The notes under the pieces were generated by a model. The model was given only the letters and a program-made list of their open reading frames with translations, ran no database searches and was not told the DNA's origin. A stretch of DNA of 17,193 bases from JBOHWJ01 sp050736615 (GTDB lineage Bacteria; Desulfobacterota; Binatia; Binatales; Binataceae): NCBI GenBank assembly GCA_050736615.1, contig JBOHWL010000177.1, positions 1 to 17,193 of the forward strand, given 5' to 3'. The position numbers and the translations under genes are program-made. Of this stretch, positions 7,628 through 14,040 are shown piece by piece (the stretch's first letter is position 1; each line of letters starts with the position of its first letter).

Positions 7628-7921
7628 TTATGTCTGTTCGGGGCCGCTTTGCAAAACCCGCCGGGCCGCAGGCGAGAGGTAGAGCTGTTCAAGATCACGG
7701 GCGCGTAACGCTTCCGCCAAAACCTCGATTTGTTCCGCGGCCGGCTGCTCGCGATCAAGGATGATAAGATTCCTTTCACGCAAACGGCAGGCACCACCGC
7801 GCGCGCGATAGCCCACCTCGCGCATGAGTTTTTCCCGGCGCACCTCCAGACCGAGCCGCTTCGCCGCTTCGGCCAACTCGTCGGCCAGCCGGGTCAGCCT
7901 GGTTTCCTTACTCTCGCCCAT
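7628..7921 (-). CDS. Small conserved-looking protein of unknown function, first gene before fur
   Basis: A 97-residue soluble protein from the ATG at 7921; another in-frame ATG at 7984 would add 21 residues but leaves only 33 bases to the divergent stress-protein gene. Neither start has a strong ribosome-binding site. The core is LGLEVRREKLMREVGYRARG (23-42), then GACRLRERNLIILDREQP (43-60), then two helices AAEQIEVLAEALRARDLEQL and YLSPAARRVL. From memory, small proteins with this RGG-C-LR...ILDR pattern occur in other former Deltaproteobacteria, but I cannot name the family. There are no membrane segments, signal peptide or catalytic motif, and one cysteine (45). The position 10 bases before fur suggests one transcript with fur and pyrE. 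It is a gene of unknown role rather than a shadow, because fur cannot plausibly use this frame. Confidence 0.72.
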   Translation of the reverse strand: MGESKETRLTRLADELAEAAKRLGLEVRREKLMREVGYRARGGACRLRERNLIILDREQPAAEQIEVLAEALRARDLEQLYLSPAARRVLQSGPEQT

Positions 7922-8017
7922 CAACGATGCCGCTACTTCATAGGAATGCCGCAAGGGCCGCCCTTGAGCCGCGTCGTTGCGCATGGTAGCGAATCTTAGC
8001 GGCCGGGGACCTGAACG

Positions 8018-8854
8018 ATGATCAGGCAAATCATGGTCGGTGTCGATACCTCCGCGCATTCGCGCAATGCGCAGGCCTACGCCTTCTATCTGGCCCGGCG
8101 TTTTTCCGCCTCGCTGATTGGTTTGCACGTGGTCGACATCGTCTCGATCGAAGGCTCGTTCTTCAATGATATCTCAGGTTCACTTGGACTTGAACCGTAT
8201 TTTGATTTTTCCGCGCGGATGCGCGAAGTGCTGACCGCCCGCGGCCAGGCCGTGCTGGAGGAATTCGCCCGCACCGCGCGGCGCGAGATGGTCCCCGCCG
8301 AAACCATCCTTGATACCGGCATCGTCGCCAATCAGATTTGCGAGCGCGCCAAGAGCGTCGACCTGGTCATGATCGGCCATCGCGGTGTGCATGAACGCTT
8401 TTCCACCGGGCTTTTAGGCTCGACCACCGAAAGTGTCGCGCGCAAATGCCCGCGTCCGCTGTTTATCGCGCCAATCAGCTTTCGCGAGCTGCGGCGCCCG
8501 CTACTGGCCTACGACGGCAGCGAGCGCGCCTCGCGCGCGATGCGGGTGGCGGCCGAATTCAGTGAGCAATTGGGCGTGCCCCTGGCGGTGCTGACCGTGG
8601 CGCGCGACCTCAGGATGGGCCAGCGCACGCTCGACCAGGCGCGCAGCTTTCTCGAACCCCATCGAGTCGAAGCTCAATTCACCCTGCGCGAGGGCCACGC
8701 CCACGAAGGCATCATCGGCTTCATCCGCGACTATCAGGCCGACCTGCTGTTCATCGGCGCTTACGGCCACAGCCGGATCATGGAAATGGTGATCGGCTCG
8801 AATACCGAATACGTCTTGCGCAACGCGCCCTGCCCGGTGTTCCTCTCGCGCTGA
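8018..8854 (+). CDS. Tandem-domain universal stress protein (UspA family)
   Basis: A 278-residue protein made of two Usp domains (about 1-152 and 158-278). Each has the alternating beta-alpha fold start (QIMVGVDTSAHS; PLLAYDGSERASRAM) and a C-terminal nucleotide loop. The second loop fits G-x2-G-x9-G-S exactly (GAYGH to VIGSN, 247-261). The first is one residue longer than that spacing (GHRGV to LLGST, 120-136). Both domains end in the usual CPRPLFIAP or CPVFLSR strand, so both probably fold and the second probably binds ATP. Usp proteins help survival under starvation or stress, but the partner is unknown. GGGGA lies 8 bases before the ATG. The gene is divergent from the 97-residue gene and its stop codon abuts repeat copy B. 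Confidence 0.93.
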   Translation: MIRQIMVGVDTSAHSRNAQAYAFYLARRFSASLIGLHVVDIVSIEGSFFNDISGSLGLEPYFDFSARMREVLTARGQAVLEEFARTARREMVPAETILDTGIVANQICERAKSVDLVMIGHRGVHERFSTGLLGSTTESVARKCPRPLFIAPISFRELRRPLLAYDGSERASRAMRVAAEFSEQLGVPLAVLTVARDLRMGQRTLDQARSFLEPHRVEAQFTLREGHAHEGIIGFIRDYQADLLFIGAYGHSRIMEMVIGSNTEYVLRNAPCPVFLSR

Positions 8855-9132
8855 TAGGCACCTCTGCGCAAGCCTTATCTGTCATTCCGAGACTCAGCGA
8901 GGAATCCCGGAGCCTGTTCTTTCCTTGGGTTTTATCCGGGGTTCCTCACTTATTTCGAAGCGACTCGCAGACTCGTTCGTTCGGCTCCGCTTCGCTCCGC
9001 CAGGTGTGTTCGCTTCGCCAGCGGCTGTGCTGCGGGCAGACTCCGTTCAACATCAGTGGAGCCGGAGACGAAACGAGCAGGCGAGTCTGTGAGCTGCGTT
9101 CAAAGATTGACAAACGCGCTTGTGCGGAGGTT
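8855..9132 (+). repeat. Composite intergenic repeat, copy B
   Basis: This fills nearly the whole 296-base gap between two convergent genes and starts right after the stress-protein stop codon. Modules in order: a TAGGCACCT lead-in (8855), shared with copy C at 13281; GTCATTCCGA (8881); a hairpin (8899-8947); CTCGCAGACTCG (8964-8975); GGCTCCGCTTCGCTCCGCC (8983-9001); then a ~95-base block ending GCGGAGGTT (9132) that matches the reverse complement of copy A closely. No gene, tRNA or T-tailed terminator was seen in this gap. Confidence 0.85.
8899..8947. other. Long hairpin inside repeat B
   Basis: GAGGAATCCCGG (8899-8910) can pair with CCGGGGTTCCTC (8936-8947): 12 pairs including one G-U wobble, with an extra A-T pair inside, around a T-rich loop of 23 bases. 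It lies between two convergent genes and could stall transcription from either side, but no adjacent T-run supports a classic terminator. Confidence 0.75.
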
Positions 9133-9150
9133 GCCTTAGCGGCAATCGCT

Positions 9151-9780
9151 TCAGTTGCCCTCGCGCGAGCGTTGTTCCAGATAGCGTCGCAGCAACAGTC
9201 GCATCGTCGCGATCGGCTGAATCCCGGTCAGCGGAAATTCGCCCAAGATGAAGGTTGGATAGCCTAATGCCGAAAAGCGATCGGCTTCCTCACGATGTTG
9301 TTCGAGCCGCACCGCCATTTTGCCCGCGGCGAGGTCCGCGCCAAAGCGCAGCGGCTCCATCCCGGCCGCCGCCGCGATCGCACTCAGTTCCTCAGGCCGG
9401 GCGATATCGCGCTGTTCTTCGAAAGCCGCGCGAAAAACCCCGGCGTGATAAGCCGCGAACACCCGCGCCTCGCGCGCCAGTTCCGCCCCTTGCAGCGCCA
9501 GGTCCGAATCGATCCAATGCGCGGGTGGCGCGACCGTGATACCGGTTTCCGCGATCACCGTCAGGATTTTCTCGCGCTCGATCGCGCCCAGTGCGTTACC
9601 GGGACGGCTATGCTGATTGCGCAGCCGAATTGGCACGCCTTTCCATAAAGCGGTAAAGCCAAGCTCCGTCTCCAGCGCCGAGACGATCCGCCACGCCACG
9701 TAGCAAAGCGTCGAGGCGTAATCGAAATAAACCGGCACAATCGGCCGGCCCGCTTCCAACGTCGGCGTCATCGGATTCAT
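9151..9780 (-). CDS. DsbA/FrnE-like thioredoxin-fold protein with an S-x-x-C active site
   Basis: A 209-residue protein of the DsbA family, in the FrnE / 2-hydroxychromene-2-carboxylate isomerase branch. The opening strand VPVYFDYAS runs into STLCYVAWR (23-31), where most relatives have CPWCY. The first cysteine is therefore Ser23, with Cys26 kept. The helical insert spans about 60-170, followed by the cis-proline strand GYPTFILG (173-180) and the typical GIQP turn (186-189). No signal peptide is visible, so it is probably cytoplasmic. With one active-site cysteine it cannot do ordinary dithiol oxidation. A glutathione-linked isomerase or transferase role (like kappa-class GST, which uses serine) is possible but inferred. 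Its ATG overlaps by one base the stop of the 86-residue gene (TAATG), indicating translational coupling. Met4 is an alternative start. Confidence 0.82.
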   Translation of the reverse strand: MNPMTPTLEAGRPIVPVYFDYASTLCYVAWRIVSALETELGFTALWKGVPIRLRNQHSRPGNALGAIEREKILTVIAETGITVAPPAHWIDSDLALQGAELAREARVFAAYHAGVFRAAFEEQRDIARPEELSAIAAAAGMEPLRFGADLAAGKMAVRLEQHREEADRFSALGYPTFILGEFPLTGIQPIATMRLLLRRYLEQRSREGN

Positions 9781-10040
9781 TAACGTTGCATGGCCTGGAA
9801 TAACAGCGGTGCCGCTTCCGCCATGATCTCGCCGACGATCTCCGACAAGGGCTTGCCCGCAATCGCGAGTTTTTCCGTCAGCGTTTGCATCACGCGCAAA
9901 TAATTGTCCTTGGTGTCGTCGCTGATGGTCGCGAGCCGTGCCTCCATCACCTCGACGTAACGCCGGTGGACGGCGTAGATTGCCTCGTCCCTGGGATTCT
10001 CCGACCTGCTAGGTTGAGCGGATTTGTGCGCGCGCGCCAT
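9780..10040 (-). CDS. Small helical protein of unknown function, coupled to the DsbA-like gene
   Basis: An 86-residue protein from the ATG at 10040, chosen over a longer reading to 10076 because GAGG lies 6 bases upstream and the extension looks like non-coding sequence. The first ~18 residues are polar and basic (MARAHKSAQPSRSENPRDE). The rest is predicted helix by eye (YAVHRRYVEVMEARLATIS, then NYLRVMQTLTEKLAIAG, then SEIVGEIMAEAAPLLFQAM). It has no cysteine, no signal peptide and no true membrane span. I do not recognise a family. It lies about 100 bases after rodA on the same strand, behind a possible promoter of its own, and overlaps the DsbA-like gene by one base, so those two probably act or are regulated together. 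Helical bundle or partner-binding subunit are guesses. Confidence 0.72.
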   Translation of the reverse strand: MARAHKSAQPSRSENPRDEAIYAVHRRYVEVMEARLATISDDTKDNYLRVMQTLTEKLAIAGKPLSEIVGEIMAEAAPLLFQAMQR

Positions 10041-10088
10041 CTTATTCCTCGATCGGCCTGGAATAACGCATCCCAAGCGCCAGCTTAG

Positions 10089-10116
10089 AGTCTATATCCG
10101 CATCGGCGCGCGTCAA
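10089..10116 (-). promoter_or_regulatory. Possible sigma-70 promoter for the 86-residue / DsbA-like pair
   Basis: On the minus strand, TTGACG (10116-10111) is followed after 16 bases by TAGACT (10094-10089). That gives 5 of 6 and 4 of 6 matches to the consensus boxes and would start transcription near 10082, about 40 bases before the ATG at 10040. It lies in the 101-base gap after rodA. This suggests the pair can be expressed apart from the rod-shape operon; read-through remains possible. Confidence 0.4.
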
Positions 10117-10141
10117 TCAGGGGGCTTCGCTATGGTCTGCC

Positions 10142-11248
10142 TCAGAACAGGAAGCGGCGCATATTGATGCTGATCAAGACGCCAGCCGCCGCCATCATCG
10201 CGATCAACGACGAGCCGCCATAACTCACCAGGGGCAAGGTGATGCCGACCACCGGCAGCATGCCGCTGGCCATACCGACGTTGATCGCCAGTTGCCAGAA
10301 AATTATGCCGGTCAGTCCGACCGCCAAAAGACAGCCAAAACGGTCTCGTGCGTGACGTGCGATCCAGATGCCGCGGGCGATCAAGGCCGAATAAAGCCCC
10401 AGCAACAACATCGTGCCGGCAAAGCCGAACTGCTCCGCGTACACCGAAAAAATAAAATCGGTGGTCTGCTCGGGCAGGAAGTTGAGTCGCGCCTGCGTAC
10501 CTTGCAAAAAACCTTTACCCCAGGCGCCGCCCGAGCCAATCGCGATTTCAGACTGGATGATGTGATAGCCGGAGCCGAGCGGATCGGATTGCGGATTGAG
10601 AAAACTCACCAGCCGTTCGCGCTGATACGGCTTGAGATAATGCCAGGCAACCGGCGCCGCCAACATCGCCGCCAGCATCAGCACCACCATCGTGCGCCAA
10701 TTGAGTCCGCCGACGAAAATCAACGTGACCGTAATCAGGATCAGGATCAGCGCCGTACCCAAATCGGGCTGCTTGAGCACCAATACCGTCGGCACCGCCA
10801 GCAGCAGCGCCGGAATCACCATCTGATGCGCGCGCCATCCGCCGCGCGGCGGTTCTTCCCGCAAATAGCGCACGATCACCAGCACCATTGCGAGCTTCGC
10901 GATTTCCGACGGCTCCAGTTTGATCACGCCCAGGTTGAGCCAGCGGCGCGAGCCGCCGGTTGATTGCCCGGCCACGGCCACCGCGCCCAGCAACAGCAGC
11001 GTCAGCGCGTAGAACGGATAGGCGTAGGTGCTGAGCGCGCGATAATCGAACATCGCCGCCGCCGTCATGAATATCGTGCCGACGCCAATCCACAGCATCT
11101 GCCGCACTACCAGCGGATCGAGTGCGTGATGCGGGCCGGTGTAGCTCGCGCTAAACACGCTCAAAAGGCCCGTCGCGGCCAGGGCGAGCGCCAGCACGAA
11201 GACGGTCCAGTCGAAGTGATAGACCAGCCGCCGATCGATCGCCGCCAT
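10142..11248 (-). CDS. rodA: RodA, SEDS-family peptidoglycan glycosyltransferase
   Basis: RodA polymerises lipid II into glycan strands in the inner membrane as part of the elongasome, in complex with PBP2. The protein is 368 residues with about ten hydrophobic segments. SEDS signatures include GSRRWLNLG (99-107), LEPSEIAKLAMV (111-122), KQPDLGTA (159-166), FLNPQSDPLGSGYH (216-229), then IAIGSGGAWGKGF and LPEQTTDFIFSVYAEQFG (258-275). Asp264 there matches the catalytic aspartate of E. coli RodA (Asp262). LPLVSYGGSS is at 338-347. RodA rather than FtsW is indicated by its place directly after mrdA, 12 bases away, with AGAGGGG before the ATG. No truncation is seen; the stop is TGA at 10142. Confidence 0.97.
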   Translation of the reverse strand: MAAIDRRLVYHFDWTVFVLALALAATGLLSVFSASYTGPHHALDPLVVRQMLWIGVGTIFMTAAAMFDYRALSTYAYPFYALTLLLLGAVAVAGQSTGGSRRWLNLGVIKLEPSEIAKLAMVLVIVRYLREEPPRGGWRAHQMVIPALLLAVPTVLVLKQPDLGTALILILITVTLIFVGGLNWRTMVVLMLAAMLAAPVAWHYLKPYQRERLVSFLNPQSDPLGSGYHIIQSEIAIGSGGAWGKGFLQGTQARLNFLPEQTTDFIFSVYAEQFGFAGTMLLLGLYSALIARGIWIARHARDRFGCLLAVGLTGIIFWQLAINVGMASGMLPVVGITLPLVSYGGSSLIAMMAAAGVLISINMRRFLF

Positions 11249-11260
11249 CGCGCGCCCCTC

Positions 11261-13192
11261 TTACCGCCGCGCCATGGCGGGGACACCGCCGTGGGCGGAC
11301 AAGGCCCGCCCGCTCAAAGTAAGGTTGGTATTACGCGGTGGAGTCCGGGGCTCCGGCGGGTTCTGCGGCGGATACAGCTCGAAATAGCGTTGCATCACGG
11401 CCTTGACCACCGGGCCGGCTGTACTGCCGCCATGGCCCGCATGCTCGACGATGCAGGCGATCGCGATTTTGGGGTCATGCTCGGGGGCGAAGGCGATGAA
11501 CCATCCGTGATCGCGGTACTTCTCCGGCAGCGCGCTTTCTTTGACCCGCACGCCCTGTGCTTCCTTGACCACCTGCGCGGTGCCAGTCTTGCCGCAGACC
11601 GTGACGTTGGGCAGACGGGCGGTCTTTCCGGTGCCGTCGGGCGCGTTGACCACATCGGCCATCGCGTCGCGAACCAGCGCGAGCGTTTGCGGGTCGATCC
11701 TCACGCGCGACTCCACGATCGGCGCAAAGCGGCGCACCATGGTGCCGTCGAGCGCATCGATTTCTTTGACGAATTGCGGCTTGTAGCGGATACCGCCGTT
11801 GGCCACCTCGGCGGCGACCTCGGCCATCTGTAACGGAGTCACCGCGACATAGCCCTGTCCGATCGCGACCGAGAGGGTTTCCGCCGGATACCAACGCTGG
11901 CCAAAGCGGCGCCATTTCCAGGCGCTCGACGGCATCGTGCCGGCCCGTTCGTTGGCCAGATCGATGCCGCTCTTTTCGCCCAGCCCCAGCGCGTGTGCCC
12001 ATTGCGACAGCCGGTCGATGCCGAGGTCCTCGCCCACGTGATAGAAGAAAACGTCGCACGACTCCACGATCGCGCGATGAATCGAAATGTTGCCGTGCCC
12101 TTGCCGACGCCAGCAGCGATACTCGCGGCCACCGAAGTAGAGCCCGCCGGGACAGAAATAGACCGTCGCCGGCGTGACCGCGTGGTCCTCCAAAGCCGCG
12201 ATCGCATCCACGATTTTGAAGGTCGAACCCGGCGGATAGGTGCCCTGGATGGCGCGGTTCTGTAGTGGATGCTGGGGGTCGGTCGTCAGGTCGCGCCATT
12301 CCACCGAGGTGACCCCGTTGGCGAAGATGTTGGGGTCAAAAGCCGGATGACTCACCATCGCGAGAATGTAGCCGGTGTTGGGATCAAGCGCGACCAGTGC
12401 GCCCGCGCGGCTGCCCAGCGCTTCTTCGGCCACCTGCTGCAAATCCAGATTGAGCGTCATTACGATACTGTCGCCCGGTTTTTCCGGAATTTCGCGGAGC
12501 AGGCGCAGCCGCCGTCCGACCGCGTCAACCTCGATCTCTTGGCCGCCGGAATCGCCGCGCAGAATGTCCTCGTAGGCTTGTTCCAAACCGAACTTGCCGA
12601 TCTCGTCGCCCATCCGGTAATCGGGATATTTGCGCAGGTCGCGCAACGTGACCTCGCCCACGTAGCCCAGCAAATGCGCCGCGAGCGAACCATAGATGTA
12701 GTGACGGCGTGGCAGCACTTGCAGGCTTACGCCCGGCAGTTGTAACTGATGCGTCTCCAAGGCGACCAACTGCCCCCAGTCAAGATGCTCCTCGACCGTG
12801 ACCGGCTCGTAGGGCGAGCGGCCAGCTTTTTGCGCCTCACTTAGCTTGCCGGCGACGTTGTCCTCGCCCAACAGTTGCTCCAGATGCGCAATCGTCCGCG
12901 CGCGATTACGCATATCCTCCGGCACGATGACGGCGTTGAACGACGGCTTGGTGTCCACCAGCGGGCGATGTTCGTCGTCGAAGACCAGACCGCGTAGGGC
13001 GGGGGTCCGCTGCACGCGGATACGGTTGCGGTCGGCCAACCGCGCCATCGCATGATGCTCGATGACCTGCAGATAGTATAGACGCACCGAAGCGGCGGCC
13101 AGGACCAGCGCCACCAGCGTCATCAGCGCCGTGATGCGCGGCTCAAGCTTTGGAATTGGCCGGTTGTTGTTCCGCCGCCTGAACCTGGCCAC
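11261..13192 (-). CDS. mrdA: PBP2, elongation-specific peptidoglycan transpeptidase
   Basis: PBP2 cross-links lateral-wall peptidoglycan in the periplasm and works with RodA. The protein is 643 residues from a GTG with AAAGG seven bases upstream. A basic N-terminus (RFRRRNNN) precedes a single membrane anchor at about 20-40 (ALMTLVALVLAAASVRLYYL). The PBP dimerisation or pedestal region follows (RNRIRVQRTPALRGLVFD), then the transpeptidase domain from about 245. Active-site motifs are S323-T-F-K326 in PPGSTFKIVD, S378-C-D380 as the second motif, and K535-T-G-T in CGKTGTAQVV. Cys347 and Cys360 flank the short loop CPGG...YRCW and could form a disulphide. The tail after 605 is proline-rich. Repeat copy C (to 13524) lies between this gene and mreD, so its transcription may be partly separate from mreBCD. 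Confidence 0.97.
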   Translation of the reverse strand: MARFRRRNNNRPIPKLEPRITALMTLVALVLAAASVRLYYLQVIEHHAMARLADRNRIRVQRTPALRGLVFDDEHRPLVDTKPSFNAVIVPEDMRNRARTIAHLEQLLGEDNVAGKLSEAQKAGRSPYEPVTVEEHLDWGQLVALETHQLQLPGVSLQVLPRRHYIYGSLAAHLLGYVGEVTLRDLRKYPDYRMGDEIGKFGLEQAYEDILRGDSGGQEIEVDAVGRRLRLLREIPEKPGDSIVMTLNLDLQQVAEEALGSRAGALVALDPNTGYILAMVSHPAFDPNIFANGVTSVEWRDLTTDPQHPLQNRAIQGTYPPGSTFKIVDAIAALEDHAVTPATVYFCPGGLYFGGREYRCWRRQGHGNISIHRAIVESCDVFFYHVGEDLGIDRLSQWAHALGLGEKSGIDLANERAGTMPSSAWKWRRFGQRWYPAETLSVAIGQGYVAVTPLQMAEVAAEVANGGIRYKPQFVKEIDALDGTMVRRFAPIVESRVRIDPQTLALVRDAMADVVNAPDGTGKTARLPNVTVCGKTGTAQVVKEAQGVRVKESALPEKYRDHGWFIAFAPEHDPKIAIACIVEHAGHGGSTAGPVVKAVMQRYFELYPPQNPPEPRTPPRNTNLTLSGRALSAHGGVPAMARR

Positions 13193-13323
13193 TAAGCAAC
13201 CTTTGCGGGAGCTACATCGGTCATTCGGATCACGCGGCTCGCGGACTCGCGTGCTCGCTCCGTTCGCAGACTCGCTTCACTAAGGAACCTACGCAAAGCG
13301 TATCTATCATTCCGAAAGCGGCA

Positions 13324-13373
13324 AGGAATCCTGGAGATTTGTTGATTTTCGTTGGTTTTAATCCGGGATTCCT
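13324..13373. other. Long hairpin inside repeat C
   Basis: AGGAATCCTGG (13324-13334) can pair with CCGGGATTCCT (13363-13373): 11 pairs with one G-U wobble, plus an inner A-T pair, around a T-rich loop of 26 bases. It corresponds in position to the hairpins in copies A and B and would lie in the mreD-mrdA spacer of any read-through transcript. Confidence 0.75.
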
Positions 13374-13470
13374 CACTCCCTGGACGCGGATTCTGAAACG
13401 CGACTCGCAGACTCTGACTCAAAACGCGGCGCGCGGACTCGCCTGCTAGTTTCGCTTCACTGGCGTGCTC

Positions 13471-13489
13471 GCGAAGCCTTCGGCTTCGC
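13471..13489. other. Perfect short hairpin in the mreD-mrdA spacer
   Basis: GCGAAGCC (13471-13478), loop TTC, GGCTTCGC (13482-13489): eight perfect pairs, strongly GC. It is close to the end of mreD (stop at 13529) and so is the first structure met by a transcript leaving mreD. There is no T-run after it on the minus strand, so it is better read as a transcript-stabilising or processing structure, or as repeat substructure, than a terminator. Confidence 0.6.
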
Positions 13490-13528
13490 TAACGCGCTCG
13501 GCTCCGCTTCACTCCGCCTCGTGTCAAC

Positions 13529-14035
13529 TTATTCGCGCACGCTCCGTTGCGGCAATCCCAGCGTTCGTTTGCAGCGCGCCAGCATAGCGAAAATCCACGG
13601 GGTCACCACGGCGGTGATGGCGGCCTGAAGCAGGACCGGGGGCAAAAGCGTGCCTAATTGCCCGCTCGCCGCACCACCGGAGCTGACCGCGAAATCGGCC
13701 ACCTGCTTGACCATCACGCCTAGAAACACCGCCAAGACGCCAATCAGCGTTCCGCCCGCCATCAGATGACGCGACATTTCATAGGCCATCACGAACACCA
13801 GCGTCAGCATCAGCGCGTTGAGCCCAAGATGATCGCCGGAGAAGGTATCGACCGCATAGCCCATCGCAAACGCCATTACTGGAGCCCACGCGCCGTGATG
13901 GCGAAAGCCAAGGTCCACCGCCAGAATCAGCACCAGGTCGGGGACCAGCGCGGCGATTGGCAGCCAGCGCGGCAGCACCGTTTCCACCGCCAGCGCGCAG
14001 AACGTGAAAAATGAGAAGAGTGCGACCAATCGCAC
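13529..14035 (-). CDS. mreD: MreD, rod-shape determining membrane protein
   Basis: MreD is a small inner-membrane protein of the elongasome. The protein is 168 residues (family about 160-170) from a GTG at 14035, 5 bases after the mreC stop, with GAAGG upstream inside the end of mreC. About five hydrophobic segments are visible, for example 3-18, 27-42, 51-63, 71-86 and 97-110, with a last one at about 134-153. The loop DLGFRHHGAWAPVMAFAMGY is followed by AVDTFSGDHLGLNAL (61-75), which resembles the conserved MreD pattern G-x3-D-x7-G-x-(N/H)-A. Sequence conservation in MreD is low and the call leans on position after mreC. The C-terminal tail is basic (RCKRTLGLPQRSVRE). Confidence 0.9.
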   Translation of the reverse strand: MRLVALFSFFTFCALAVETVLPRWLPIAALVPDLVLILAVDLGFRHHGAWAPVMAFAMGYAVDTFSGDHLGLNALMLTLVFVMAYEMSRHLMAGGTLIGVLAVFLGVMVKQVADFAVSSGGAASGQLGTLLPPVLLQAAITAVVTPWIFAMLARCKRTLGLPQRSVRE

Positions 14036-14040
14036 ACCCT

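Larger units (their letters stand above)
13219..13524 (+). repeat. Composite intergenic repeat, copy C, inside the rod-shape operon
   Basis: This fills most of the 336-base gap between mreD and mrdA. From TAAGGAACCT (13281) to TCCGGGATTCCTCAC (13362-13376) it runs parallel to copy B. It shares CTCGCAGACTC (13404-13414) and GGCTCCGCTTCACTCCGCC (13500-13518), then GTGT (13521-13524), five bases from the mreD stop codon. The segment CGGACTCGCCTGCTAGTTTC (13435-13454) matches copy A read on its + strand, so this module is flipped relative to copy B. Left of 13281, further GACTCGC units occur. An in-frame stretch on the minus strand (13192-13422) is not a convincing gene. Confidence 0.8.

Noticed and set aside
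7618..7797. N-terminal extension of Fur to 7797
   Set aside because: The added residues do not resemble Fur and overlap the upstream 97-residue gene; the ATG at 7617 gives a normal family N-terminus.
13192..13422. 76-codon minus-strand frame in the mreD-mrdA gap
   Set aside because: It lies within and beside the repeat, has no ribosome-binding site, shows no family features, and copies A and B do not keep the frame.
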